From Ischnura elegans (lineage: Eukaryota; Arthropoda; Insecta; Odonata; Coenagrionidae): a DNA stretch of 64,000 nucleotides. Position numbers and translations under genes: made by a program. The notes below the pieces were generated by a model that did no database searches, was not told where the DNA came from, and saw nothing but the letters and a program-made list of their open reading frames with translations. Shown here piece by piece: positions 10,264 to 21,550 of this stretch. Numbering within the stretch: position 1 is the stretch's first letter; each line of letters starts with the position of its first letter. The stretch spans positions 64,001,585 to 64,065,584 of the forward strand of contig NC_060251.1 of assembly GCF_921293095.1 (NCBI RefSeq), in the 5' to 3' direction.

Positions 10264-11639
10264 TACAATTTTTCGCAAATGAGTAGGTACGCTTTGAAAC
10301 TACACCTTTAATTACCGTCTTTTCAATTTTTCCAGTATTTACGCCACTGAGCACTGTGTGCAGCTACTTCTCGTTCCGTAGACTATTATTTCTTAGGCTT
10401 CTTAGGTTTCTTAGGTTAAGTTTTCCGTGACAACCGGCGTTTCATCTGATAAATAACTTAATTCATGTTCTTCTTGATGAACAGACATTGATTACAAGAG
10501 CGCGAAAAAATGTTCTCAATGTTTCAAAAAAAAAAACGGAATTATGTTTGGAAAATTTTTTTAAACGTTTTGAGTATTTTCGTCTCAATCTTGATAAATT
10601 CATTTCAATCGATACAAAAAAACTTGTTATTCGGTTTTTGAAGTTTCTATGAACTCAATGAAAGGGAAAACCACCAAGCAGCCTTCAAATTCTAAGTAGA
10701 GTGAAAAATACTAAATATGCAATTCCATTACAGAGGTCTGGTGTAATTTTTTTTCCATTAATCGCTGGGTATGTAATTTATTTTGATAACTAGATTTCAA
10801 TTCATGGTATTAATTTTGTGATTGGCTTTTAAGCTTTACTGCTGTAGTCCTTTACTTTTCACACGTTCTAACTTTACAATCGTTATTGCTCACCGTAGTT
10901 ATCAAAATTAACTTGTAACTTGTACGTAATATACGAGTCCAATTAATAGTTTACATAAATAAAACATTTATTTTCATTTTACAATCATTTACAGCGACAG
11001 AGATGTTCAACGTTATGCTCATAAATTTTCTGCGTCCTAAATTTAAAAAGTTTTAGTTTTATAGCAAAATAAAAAATGTCTCGCTTTCGGCGAGCTCAAG
11101 GCGTGCGTTTTTAACACGGTAAGAGGAAAAGTGAATTTTTCTTTGGTAATTTAATAAATTCAATATTAAACCATTTTGTTCGTTGATTGAGTAAAATGTT
11201 TGAGTGTTCCATCAAAAAAAGTGAATTTAAAAGAGTAGAAGTGTATTTTTTTTTAGAAGTTTTTGCGTGGAACTAACTTTTATCCTTGAAATATTGTATG
11301 TATTGGCCTAAAGTGGAGTGTGAAAGAGTCTGTGGAAAAGAAGATTTTTTTGCCTGGTAATAAGTCAGAGAACTTGATTTCAGGAATCTTGTAATAATGT
11401 ATTAAGCTCTTCTCCTACTGGATGGCTTCGTGGCCTGGTATTCACCCGAAATGTGAGGGAAACGGGCTAAACTATACTTAGGCGGCCGTGTATGCAGCTG
11501 CGTAAGAGGTGGGATGTTGTTAGTTCATTAGATACATATAATGGATAATTATCGGATAAAAATGGGCTCTTTTATTGTATTTGATACCATATTAAGAATT
11601 ATAATGGCGTTGAAATGTCTCACCTACCATGTGTTACTC
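10264..11639. other. No recognisable feature
   Basis: AT-rich intergenic DNA with homopolymer runs and a short CTTAGGTTT-type direct repeat near 10395-10425. I see no coding signal. Confidence 0.5.
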
Positions 11640-11878
11640 AAACATATATCTCATGATCTAGAACCCAGAAGTGATACTTTTGCTTGCGTCCAACGCGTCC
11701 TTTGCTTCGCCTTCTCATTACCAGTTGTTAGATCACGCCATACGACTTCTGCGGTTCGACATCCTGCTAACGAGACACGCCTCCCGATACGATCATGGAT
11801 AAAATATAAAAATCCTGCTATGTGACCATGAATTCCACGTTCCGAGAATCCAACTTATCTGTGTGCTATCGTTCCCGA
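11640..11878 (+). repeat. Dispersed repeat copy 2, then flank of the foldback element
   Basis: 11640-11768 matches 1930-2052. 11772-11878 matches 8777-8887. The junction between them is at about 11769, which suggests that both shorter copies derive from a longer unit like this one. Confidence 0.6.
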
Positions 11879-13260
11879 GCAGCGCCAGGAGGCCTGCTGG
11901 TTTTAAAATAAAATTTACATCCAAATATGATTAAGGCCTGATTGTTTTTAATAAAATTTAAATACAATTATAATTTAGGGCAATATCCTCTTGAAGAGAT
12001 ACCAAAAAATTAAAAGAAAAAATATGAAAAATATCACAAAATATTTACGATACGAAACGCTCCTACGACCTTAAGGCAGTTGGACATGGGACTACATTGT
12101 GTTTAACATCTGTTAGTTAAACATATATTTCCATTTCAAGTGCTTCTTATGATACTATGAAAGGGAATGACTAAGCAGAATCTTCCAGCCGCTTGTGATA
12201 ACCCTGAAGGCAATTAGCGTGACCGAATTTGTAAGCAACCGGTTACAAACGCATTCACACCGTAAGGTGAAGAGAACGTCAATCGGGAAAATTTATGGTA
12301 TGGGGAAACCAAAGGATTTCTTTATCGGTCATTAAAAAAAAACACGTTGCTTAGCTCACGAATGCTTCTTTTTTGTCGAGGAATATTGACTTGTTGGAGC
12401 CAGTGTCACAGGGAACGTTTTTTATCATGCCATTTAATATTTAATTTTAACTTCAAAGAACTCACAGAGCACTACCAAATATCCAATTTTCATCAGCAAT
12501 TTATGTTAATTAAAAAAGAAAGCATTACCAACAACGTTTTTTAAGCGTGACTTTCATGTAACTTTGTAAAAATTTATCCTTGACGCAAAATTATTGTCTG
12601 TGGAACCGGAAAATGTTTTTATGGTTCCACATGCACGTATTTAGGACGAAAACCTGGGTTAATGCATTACTCTTACCAAATTGTCTCACGAGGCTTTCGT
12701 GGGAATTTGACAAACCACAAAACGCATATCAGGCCATACATGATTGTGGTAATGACGATGAAAGAATGATGTGTATTCGGCAGAGATCGTTAGCATTTAT
12801 TATGTTCCATGGCTATGTTATCCTTCGGTTTCCACGAGCCAAAAAGTTTCTCGAGAGACCTTCCCCTCACCGTAAACGAAGTGAATGCGAATAAAACCGG
12901 TCGCTAAAAAATTTGGCCATGATAATTGCCTTCAGGGTAAAACACACGCGACTGGTAGATTCTGCTTTGTCATTCCATTTCATGGCATCATGAGAAGCAC
13001 TTGAAATGGAAATATATGCTTAAGTTACAGATGTTTAACACAATGTAGTCCCATGTCCAACTGCCTTAAGGTCATAGGAGCGTTTCGTAGCGTAAATATT
13101 TTGTGACATTTTTCATATTTTTTCTTTTAATTTTTTTGCATCTCTTCAATGGATATTGCCCTAAATTATATTTGTATTTAAATTTTATTAAAAACAATCA
13201 AGCCTTAATCATATTTGGATGTAAATTTTATTTTAAAACCAGCAGGCCTCCTGGCTCTGC
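11879..13260. mobile_element. Foldback-type element with ~400-bp inverted arms
   Basis: Left arm about 11879-12280 and right arm about 12860-13260 are inverted copies with moderate divergence, starting from the outermost GCAG(C/A)GCCAGGAGGCCTG. The central ~580 bp contains small frames (12347-12544, 12580-12894) with no recognised product. No target duplication is visible. A fragment of the left arm at 8888-9070 shares the same outer flank, so duplication has blurred the original insertion site. Nonautonomous; superfamily undetermined. Confidence 0.75.
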
Positions 13261-13479
13261 TTTTACTTACTATAGCTTGATTTATTGATCGTCAGAAAGT
13301 TTCCTGAAGCTCGAAAGAAAATTTTTCTGTGACTCGAATTATCTTGAGTTTCGCCCGTAAGACGTGGCCACGCCTCACTACGGCGTATTTTCATAATGTC
13401 CATAAGTAATTTATGCTACTTATAAATCATGTATTTTCGGATCATAGAAAAATTAGAAATTATTTAAAAATTGTTTCTC

Positions 13480-13570
13480 ATCATCATCATCATCATCACT
13501 GGTCAACAATTCTAGGATTGATTTTACGCAGCTCTCCACTCAGTTCTCCTATCAGCTAATCTTTTCACAA
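13480..13570 (-). mobile_element. LINE 3' tail fragment (same family as 1103-1470)
   Basis: A (CAT)n run followed by a match to the terminal ~80 bp of the LINE at 1103, read antisense. Severely 5'-truncated. Confidence 0.65.
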
Positions 13571-14839
13571 AATTGTTTCTATCAGTTTTATTTTTTCTTT
13601 CGGGGTAAACTGTAGGACAAGATAATGTTTAAGCATTTTCGTTAATTAACAACCAAGTATACGTCCTGAAAAATCCTTAAAAAAAACATTTTATTGATCT
13701 AAATTAATGTTTGCAACTTATTGTGGAAGATGAGTGCCTTAGACGCAGTTGCTTTCCCTAGGTTGAGTTACAAAGAAAACGAAGTTGACAAAATGGCTAA
13801 TTTTACGGTGCGAGGAGCCATTTAATGCACTGGCCTGTCAACATTTGAATATTTTTCATAAAACAAAACATAAATCAGAATTTGGAAAAAAATAAAACGA
13901 CGTATTATTCATAATGTTATAGCATGCACTGAAGCCCAGATATAAATTTGCTAAGTACAGCGGCATATCAATTTGAAGCCAACAGTAGGGGCAGTTGCTG
14001 AAAGCACAAATCCCTCTACTTCACTGAATATTTTTAGTTTCTCGAACGAAGCATCACTGGAAGTTATATCATAAAGACAATTTTTTTCACGAGCTGAGTT
14101 ATGCTTAAAAATAATTGATAAAAATCTAAAAGCCACTTTCTTACGCATATCAGGCCTCAGACTAATTACTGCCACGAATCATTACATACCAACGGTATTG
14201 CGTACCACATGAACCGCAACTCCCGAAATTTCGAGCTTAATCGAGCGTCCCTGACAGTACTTTGGGCATTAGATGCTATTTTTCCTTGATGATGACGTCG
14301 TGATGCCTCTACCGTTGCAGGTACCAAGTCGAAAGTGTCTCATTAGATCACCGTCTTTTAAATTCAAATGAAGTCGAAACCAAGGTAACTAGACACTATC
14401 TGACACTTTTCGACACTTTCTGAAACAGTCTTAGGCTTATTTGCCAAGCATTAAATAACATTCATGTTTTTAGCAACACCATAATATGGCATTTTATTTA
14501 TTTTCCCGACCACCAAATTTTTTTGATAACTTTTAGTACATTTTAGATTATAAGAATATGAAGCAGATGAAGTTTTAAATTCTGAAAGGCGCGTGATTTT
14601 GTTGCGCTTTATACATTTCCCCGACCTCAAAAGGTTTTAGATACCTTTTAATACATGTTAGGTAACAAGCAATTAGAAGATGAAGCTCAAAATCATGAAA
14701 TTTGCGTGATTTAGTTTTAAAAAAGATGCAATACTTTTTTCCGTGCGTCATCATCCACACAAACTAAAACACGCACATGTAGCAATCGTCGACTCTTTAA
14801 AACATCCATCTATTCACTGGGTCCACGTGTTCCAGGCAT
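13571..14839. other. AT-rich spacer downstream of the type I gene
   Basis: No gene seen. For the minus-strand gene ending at 14840, AATAAA hexamers occur about 340 bp downstream (14493-14498 and 14497-14502). Their distance makes assignment to this gene uncertain. Short direct and inverted copies of a GACAC-containing motif lie at about 14325-14430. Confidence 0.4.
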
Positions 14840-15607
14840 TTACTTTCCCGGACGGCATCGACCTCTGGAATCGAGCTGGCAATTCTGCACCACCGTTTCT
14901 CTCCCGTCAGCGATGCTGCAGACGCCCAAGGCATTTTCCCAGGGAAAATACACCGCGCCGTCATCGACTTGGACATCATCTTCGTCAACTTGCTGCCCAT
15001 CGAGCTTCATGCTGCGGTAGACAACCCTGTCTGTGCAGATGACATTCTCGATCCCTTCGATCATGATGTAGTTCACGTCTCCCATGGCGAACTTAAGACC
15101 GTCGACGTCTGGCAGGGCATCCACCTTGCCGATTTCCACCGAGTGCCTCACGAAGTAAAGATCCGTGTTGATGAACCTCACCCCCTTGGTGGAGTAGCAC
15201 ACGGTGGCGTTGTGAGCGAAGGTGACCGTCTCCTCCGCAACGCCGAAGTCACCGTGGGGATCGACGCGATCAAATTGCGTGATGCACTCCGCGTCTTCCG
15301 CCGAGCCGTGCGTCGTGTTCACGAAGATGCTGGTCCACGTGATGTTTCCGTAACCGTGACTGAAGGCGCAGTATGCGTCCTGGTTGGGAAACGAAGATTT
15401 CGTGCAGAGCCAACCTTTCCCCGGCGAGGAAAAGTTTATGGGTGGCGCCCACGACGCTCCCGGTTTGACTCCAGCGACAGAATCCCCGCGAACGCCGCTG
15501 TAAGCTAACTTGATGACCACGTGGTGCTCCACCTCCTCAGTGCTGACGCTGAGTAATTGTGCCAGGAGGAAGAGCGTCCCGATGACAGTGTGTATCTTGT
15601 GATCCAT
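14840..15607 (-). CDS. Secreted cysteine-rich protein, type I
   Basis: A 255-residue protein. I chose the ATG at 15607 because MDHKIHTVIGTLFLLAQLLS begins a clean signal peptide. The frame stays open 28 codons further upstream (TTG at 15691), but that stretch is basic and polar and looks like 5' UTR. Eight cysteines lie at 68, 80, 108, 137, 191, 230, 243 and 251; the first six align with the type II genes at 40-63 kb. N-glycosylation motifs occur at N88 (NITWT), N97 and N133. DVQVDDGAVYFP near residues 211-222 corresponds to EVQVENDFVYFP in type II. A 25-residue C-terminal extension with two extra cysteines is specific to type I. Predicted secreted; function unknown. Codons are GC-rich compared with the flanks, which also leaves an antisense frame open. 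Confidence 0.85.
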   Translation of the reverse strand: MDHKIHTVIGTLFLLAQLLSVSTEEVEHHVVIKLAYSGVRGDSVAGVKPGASWAPPINFSSPGKGWLCTKSSFPNQDAYCAFSHGYGNITWTSIFVNTTHGSAEDAECITQFDRVDPHGDFGVAEETVTFAHNATVCYSTKGVRFINTDLYFVRHSVEIGKVDALPDVDGLKFAMGDVNYIMIEGIENVICTDRVVYRSMKLDGQQVDEDDVQVDDGAVYFPWENALGVCSIADGRETVVQNCQLDSRGRCRPGK

Positions 15608-15993
15608 GTCCTTCTCAAGCAATTTTCCACGCTGCGTTTTTGTGGATACACTAGTAGGTACTCCTCTCGGCGTTACCGGGCGAATAAGCAATCTCCCGTG
15701 ATATTTGCGATATCACCTGTCTTTCGCCTGGACCACGAGACAAGATTTCTCTCACCGTCCGAGAACGCATTTAAATCCTTCCACTCCCCCCTCCTAATCT
15801 CCGCCCATGGAGATGACTTCCCAAGAATCGGACGCTTAATTTGGTGACCTTGTCCCACGGAAACTCGTTCTGCCTGTTTTCCTGGAATCACTCGTTGACC
15901 ATGCGCATATTACAGGCATATTTGATGCCCGGGATTCATGGGGAAACACCTTAAATAATTGTCGGAAAATTCCCAAAGGTGAATGTTCTTGAC
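15608..15993 (-). promoter_or_regulatory. Conserved 5' flank of the type I gene, second copy
   Basis: Aligns with 569-953 throughout. An ATTTAAAT-containing stretch about 165 bp upstream of the ATG is the only TATA-like element seen. Promoter function is inferred from position and conservation only. Confidence 0.35.
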
Positions 15994-17628
15994 GTGCCAA
16001 AAGGAAAGCGAAGTATCTTCCGGCGTACGCTTCTTAATGACGTCTCTATCAAAAGCTTAGTTATTATGCTTGCGAAACTTTTTTTGAGAACAGACTTTGT
16101 GTGACATCTTCGGTAACACTTATTACTATTATTCTTATTTAAAGCATGCAATAAATTTTTTTCAGCATGAAATAAATTTGTTACATAACTACGCTGTTGG
16201 GTGACCCAAAGTCATTCCTAAAAATATGCACATCCATTCATTCATTTAAAAAATGACGCGAGAAGCCGCTTTCCTTGATACTCTGGAACCACAAACATTG
16301 TCGTACATTATTTCATCATTATGATACAGATGCTTAACACATAAAATACACTGGTTCTACTTAAAATAAATAACTCTAACAGACAACAATTCGTTCTCAT
16401 TATACTAGTTAAGAGAAACATTGCAATATTTCCTACTGCTTGTTTGTAACAACGAAATGTGTCGTGTTAAAACAAAATACATTGGAAATATTGCAATGTT
16501 CCATTCAACTAATATTAAGAACTTCCACCACATTATACAAGAAATTCCTTCTCTGATAGTTACACATTCATGCAACTCAAATACGTATATCTGTTTTTTT
16601 CAACAAATTATTACATTATCACCTTTCCATTTCACTGAATTTACGCCAACTACTTTTTTACATGGGTCGTATTCCAGAACGACTTTAAAGTCTTGACCTT
16701 AACCCAAACTCGACCATTGCCGACTCTTATGAAACCTCACTCGAGTCCAAAAGCTCCCTCAAACTATATTCCACAGTTGATGAGTCCCAATTATAACTGA
16801 TTCGCCAAGTTCCTGGATACCCGCCGCCGTAGCCTCGCGTTCTGAATTGAAATATCTCTCGTAAAATACTTCCACGAGTAATATTGTACTCCATTTATGG
16901 TAGTTTTCCATGGGCGGAAGACGATAAATCTACTACATGAAATATTTCAGCCCTTAAGGTTACCACAATTACTCTAGCTTAAGTGAGTTGAATTTAGTTT
17001 CTACAAACCTTAAACTCAAACTCAACTTGAGTTAGAGACTTGAATCACTGATGTAAATTAGCGACCCAAAGTCATGTCATGCGAGGGAGCAAATCCGAGA
17101 AATCTATTCCCAACAAACTTATTTCGATAACAGGCAGGGACGGTTCTACATATTCTTCTACAGTAAGCAAGCAACATTCCGGCCGCCTCCCTCAAAAGTA
17201 ACCTCTAAGGTAGTAAAAAAGGTAATAAAAAAAAGTAGTAGGACAAGAGAAAAAGGTAGTAGGATTAGTACCGAACATTGGAATAAGGGCTTGGACGACC
17301 CTTTTTGCTCGGCGCCTTACGCAGCCGCGAACTTTGCTTACCTCTTCAAGAGGCCAAAGTCAAAATCACTGTTGACTTTGGCTGTTTAGTCAAAGCGGCT
17401 CACGAAAAAGATCTAACCAAAATTCAGCATTGGCCACGAAATATCGAGGATAACTGAGTTCGCAAGGATACGGGGGCGGAATAAAATGAACAAGTGGAGT
17501 CAAGAGACAATATGTAACAATAACAGTTGTGAATGGACAGCCTAAAAACTTCCACTCGCTTTCGCTTCATCCCACCGGCATCGTGTCTCCCGAATATAAG
17601 GATTAGGGCTCTACGGCCGTGAATAGGA
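15994..17628. other. No gene; one perfect short inverted repeat
   Basis: AT-rich. A perfect 17-bp inverted pair (AACATTGCAATATTTCC at 16417-16433, complement at 16484-16500, 50-nt loop) is the only structure of note. A low-complexity GTAGTAAAA-like patch lies at 17210-17270. Confidence 0.5.
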
Positions 17629-17706
17629 ATTGTAAGATGAAGTGCTCCAACAGCCATAACGTGATGTACGTTACGGCTATAGGAGTTGGAACACTTCATC
17701 TAACAA
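17629..17706. repeat. Imperfect palindrome (long hairpin)
   Basis: About 35-bp arms around a short centre near GATG at 17662-17665. The outer parts AGATGAAGTG and CACTTCATCT pair perfectly, with a few mismatches inside. May be a tiny foldback relic. Confidence 0.6.
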
Positions 17707-18577
17707 TCGTATCTCCCTCCTTTGTTTAGATTTAGAAATTGTGAAATTTCACGATTTGACCAAAGAAGTGATATATATGATTACATGACTTTTTATCGTA
17801 CCTGGTCTCCTTCCCTCCAATCGTCCATGTGCACAACCCAAAATAATGGTATGAGTGAGTGAGTCAGTGAGTTATCAGAAGTGGGTTTTACGGTATATAC
17901 TTACATTAATATCCGTGTATTGAAGCACTATTATTGCCAAATGTATTCACAAGAGTTGATTTCATCATGATATTGCGTGATTTTTTTTCCGGATCATATA
18001 AAACTATATATAATTCAAAACGACGTACGTGGTAGAGGAAATGGAATCCCTCTATAGCCACTAACACTGCCGCGAAAACCCACGCAAGAATTTCATGCAT
18101 TTTCAAAAGTAATATGTCGTCATATGGACCGATTTTCGACCTTGGTGTTTTCCACGGCGACGACAAGCAACCAAACGGACGCTCCAAGAGAATTTTTCAT
18201 AAAGTTATAAGACATTTTTATAACCTAATGGTCACAATCTTGAGCATACGGAACAATTAACCTATAAAGACGGCTGGTTAATAGAAAATAGGCATGGCAG
18301 TGACAACATTAGGAAGACGATAGCTTCGGCAAGAGACCTTTCCATGAAATTAAAAGGCTGATGAGAGAATGTTTTACTAAGGGAGAAGAGAAAAGGATAG
18401 CGAAGAGCTCAAAAGAAAGCGTGGTGCATCATGGCGGGGAAATGTGGCTACCTCTGTAAATTTCGAACGCCCAGGAAGGAGAGTGAGAAGAGGCAGAAGG
18501 CGTTCGAGATGTGAATATAGAAGACCAATAAACAAACGAACACGGCATTAACATTTCCCAATCCATTAATATTAAGT
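17707..18577. other. No recognisable feature
   Basis: AT-rich, with a short (GTGA)n tract near 17852-17872. The 93-codon minus frame at 17906-18187 resembles nothing known to me. Confidence 0.45.
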
Positions 18578-18662
18578 CTCATCATTATTACCAGTAAAAA
18601 AAAACTAGGATTGGTTGTCTCAATTCCGCTCTCCCATTCGCTATCCTTCTAAATAGCCACTA
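18578..18662 (-). mobile_element. LINE 3' tail fragment
   Basis: An antisense match to the terminal ~80 bp of the LINE at 1103-1470, including the sequence complementary to its final TTGG...CAGC region. Badly decayed. Confidence 0.5.
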
Positions 18663-18774
18663 AAGGATGATATCACAGGAATTTTGTATTTAAAAGTTTG
18701 TATTGCACGAGAAAGTATATCCGTTAAGTCACGGCACATTTCAAACAACAATTAACCTAATGCCTTTAGTGTTA

Positions 18775-19130
18775 AGGTACGTTTACACTGTGTAAACATG
18801 TTATATTTAACAAGCTACTTGTAACATTTGTTTTATAACTTAGAGCTTTTAGACTAGTCCAGCGGAGCCAAAAAATGCACAAATAACATGTTACAGATTC
18901 AGTCGCAGCCCACCCGTCAACTGGCTATCCCCACCATGCGCCTCACCTCTTTTCTGTAACATGTTACACATTTTCCCACTTCGTGCGGGAAACCAAAAAC
19001 TCGTTACATAACACGAATTTTTGTTTTGTAACACAATGTTACATGTAACTTGTTACACGTATTTGTAACTATTTCGCAAAACATGCTATATGTATGAAAT
19101 GTACCATGTTTATATAGTGTAAACGCACCT
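18775..19130. mobile_element. PIF/Harbinger-type MITE
   Basis: A 356-bp nonautonomous element with ~26-bp inverted repeats (AGGTACGTTTACACTGTGTA left, AGGTGCGTTTACACTATATA right, read inward), flanked by the 3-bp duplication TTA at 18772-18774 and 19131-19133. The 3-bp TWA-type target and size fit PIF/Harbinger derivatives. The interior is rich in GTTACA/TGTAAC motifs. Confidence 0.8.
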
Positions 19131-19339
19131 TTACAAGCCTAAGTGAAAAATACCAGTATCGACGTACAAAACGGGAAATTTAAGGAAAATAATAAATTCT
19201 GACGACTGAGTTTGGGTGAATAAATTCTCTGGTTACAACACTGACATCTGAGTTCGCCCTTAAAGTTCTATGTTTGCAATTAATAATGGGAATATCTCAA
19301 ATCAGAGCGTAATCGCCTAATTGTAAAGCTGGCTTCTGT

Positions 19340-19800
19340 TCATCATCATCTTTTGTCAATAATCCAAAGATTGGTTTGACGCAGCTATCCATTCCGCGTT
19401 CATATTTGCTGGCTTTTCCATTTTGAGTTACTTCTTCTCTTTTGCATCCTTAATAAACTTGTGCTATGTAACTCATTCGGGCACCTCCCTTGCCCTTCTT
19501 CCTTCCACCTGTCTTTCTACGATTGTTTTCATCTGGCCATCATGCCTCATAATGTGGCCAACTAAGTTGTCCCGTCTTCTCCAATAGGGTTTTAGCAGAC
19601 TTCTCTTTCCTTCCACTCTTCTTAGCACTTCCTCATTATTTACTTAGCCCATCCATTTTATCTTCATCATTCTTCGGTAGCACCACATTTCGATTGCCTC
19701 CACTCCTGACTTCTCTGCTCCTGTAAACGTACCAAGCCTTGCTCCCACAGAGAAACATGCCCCATGCAATATGCACACTAATTAATGACCGTGAAAAACT
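19340..19800 (-). mobile_element. LINE 3' end fragment (RTE/Jockey-like)
   Basis: Homologous to 1103-1470 but ~100 bp longer, starting with a (CAT)n run. On the minus strand, disrupted frames give the same GRPR-type C-terminal region. No intact frame remains. Confidence 0.75.
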
Positions 19801-20576
19801 AAGGTTAAGAGTTGACCTAAAATAGGAAACTACTAAAATGCGTCGGTATAAGAAGAAAAATCTCAAAGTATACGGTCAAGTCGAAGATAGTGAAAATTCG
19901 AGAAAAATCCCCACATAAAGAGAAAAATGTTGAGAATAGCAGGGAAAGTAGAGGCGGGCAGTGGGGTTGATGGCGGAGTGGACCCTGATGGAGACCAAAG
20001 GACCCTTGATTCACCCTCCTCACGACATCCAGGGCTCCTCTCTCTACCCTCGTCCCCGTGCCCCTTATCAGTGTCCCCCTCCAAAAGACCCCAGGCGACG
20101 GATCGTCCTCGATCCTGATTGGCCTTCCGATGGCGAGAGAGCCAGCCACCTGGGAGATACGCCCAGATGAACAAGCAGTCGATTTCAGGGATAGACATAC
20201 ATTCTCTTGACTCGAGTTCCCAAGGCATTTCTCGGGATGGAACCCAGCTCAGGTCGCGAAATTACAAAGGAGCGCAAGGTGTATTTTTCTGTTTCAGCAG
20301 CGCAAAGATTATTGAAAAATTACGGTTAAAATATTTATACATCATTAAGTACCGTAAAATTTCTGGGGATACTCTGCACCTCTGTGCGTTGCTACGTGAT
20401 ACGTAGTCAATTATTTGTAGTCAGAATGTCTTATTTCAGTTAATGCATTTCCATGCCATGGCATTATACAGCTAATTGTTATCACCGTGACAATTTTTGA
20501 ATGTTCAGAAGAAGGCTCGAAATAATTTGATTAGAATAACTGGCATTCCAAAAACAATCATACATATCTTAAGAGT
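19801..20576. other. GC-rich unique stretch, no gene identified
   Basis: 19940-20250 is richer in GC and open in several frames on both strands. None shows a recognisable domain or is clearly favoured, so I call no gene. An exon cannot be excluded. Confidence 0.4.
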
Positions 20577-20745
20577 TAAATTTTCGATGAAAAAAATCAC
20601 TTGGCTTATCCCCGATGCGAACCCTGATCTCATGATAGCCGTTCAAATATAAACCGAGACACCACTTTTAGCATGCCTAATCGGCAATCGGGAGATCCGG
20701 GTTCGGATTCCGGGTAGGCCAAGTGATTCTTTTCGAGGAAAATTT
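20577..20745. repeat. Inverted pair of tRNA-SINE-like segments
   Basis: 20577-20632 and 20692-20745 are imperfect inverted copies. The right copy carries a Pol III B box (GGTTCGGATTCC) and T-arm-like GAGATCCGGGTTCGGATTCC followed by AGGCCAAGTGATTCTTTTCG. The left is its degraded mirror. It looks like two head-to-head SINE remnants. Confidence 0.6.
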
Positions 20746-21081
20746 CACGCTTGGAGTAAATAACTATGCACCCATCCTGCGCACGAAGTCACTTGTAACA
20801 TAAAAGGCTTTGGTCAACAAATAAATGACTGAATGACACTTTTTTGAGCAAAATAATCTCAACTCAACGGCTCTTCAAATATTGGACCTCAAATAAGACA
20901 TCTACACACCTTGGAAGAATGAAATTGTTGAGATTCGGGCACAAAAAGCGGTTATTTTGTGGCTCAACCTTTCATTAACTTTATTCCCCCAAGGGTAAAA
21001 TGAGAATTTTCATCATTTCTTCGACGAAATTTTTCAGCAAACAATCTTATCAGTAATATATGATCTTGTTTTTTCTCGGCG
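20746..21081. other. No recognisable feature
   Basis: AT-rich spacer between the SINE-like pair and the Penelope fragment. Confidence 0.4.
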
Positions 21082-21130
21082 AATATTTCTTATAAATATT
21101 TCTCGGGTTTCTACCCGAGTGAGAATTTTT

Positions 21131-21170
21131 TGGCCTAACGTTTCGACGGAACACTCTTCCATCGTCCTCA
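21131..21170 (-). ncRNA. Hammerhead-ribozyme-like motif, left tail
   Basis: Minus-strand copy of the motif at 21464-21495: CTGAGGA, a GA-rich stem closed by TTCCGTC, then GAAAC. It lies inside the inverted Penelope tail. Catalytic competence is doubtful for the reason given for the plus copy. Confidence 0.5.
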
Positions 21171-21463
21171 GAGAATTAATAAGAAATCGGCCCTCGCTGA
21201 ACACAGCCTAACGGAAGATCATATAATATCTTTCGATGAGGCTCGAGTGATCTCTAAGGCACCTTTGTTTTGGGATCGTCTCCTTAAAGAAGCCATTGAC
21301 ATCCGGCTGGAGAAGAATAAAGTAAATCGCGATTCTGGGTACACGATAAGCACGGAATGGAAACCGTTAATCAAAACGATAACGGACAGAAGGCGACAAC
21401 AATGCCCCCCGGTTTGAACGGCTATATAAGCGCAGGAAGGCAGGCCTGCAGCACATTAATTCT

Positions 21464-21495
21464 CTGAGGACGATGGAAGAGTGTTCCGTCGAAAC
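21464..21495 (+). ncRNA. Hammerhead-ribozyme-like motif, right tail
   Basis: CTGAGGA (21464-21470) fits the CUGANGA core. A stem GATGGAA/TTCCGTC (one G-U pair) is followed by GAAAC at 21491. Penelope-like elements are known to carry minimal hammerhead motifs at this place. One extra C (21471) separates the core from stem II, which departs from the canonical fold, and stem III would be very short, so it may be inactive. Confidence 0.55.
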
Positions 21496-21550
21496 GTTAG
21501 GCCAAAAAATCCTCACTCGGCTAGAAACCCGAGAAATATTTATAAGAATC

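Larger units (their letters stand above)
21082..21550 (+). mobile_element. Penelope-like element fragment flanked by inverted tails
   Basis: 21193-21372 encodes an uninterrupted stretch typical of the end of Penelope GIY-YIG proteins: LAEHSLTEDHIISFDEAR, then FWDRLLKEAIDIRL, then STEWKPL. It is bracketed by ~95-bp near-identical inverted repeats (about 21085-21180 and 21455-21550). Each tail contains a hammerhead-ribozyme-like core (see separate entries) and ends in a CCCGAGAAATATTT-type sequence. Inverted tails and 5' truncation are usual for Penelope-like elements. The coding part is truncated and ends in stops near 21415. Confidence 0.82.

Noticed and set aside
14969..15508. Long plus-strand open frame across the type I gene
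   Set aside because: It is the antisense shadow of a GC-rich coding region; the minus frame has the signal peptide, cysteines and homology to the other genes.
19817..20406. Several overlapping frames of 60-120 codons on both strands
   Set aside because: No frame is favoured, no domain or signal is recognisable, and GC content alone explains them.
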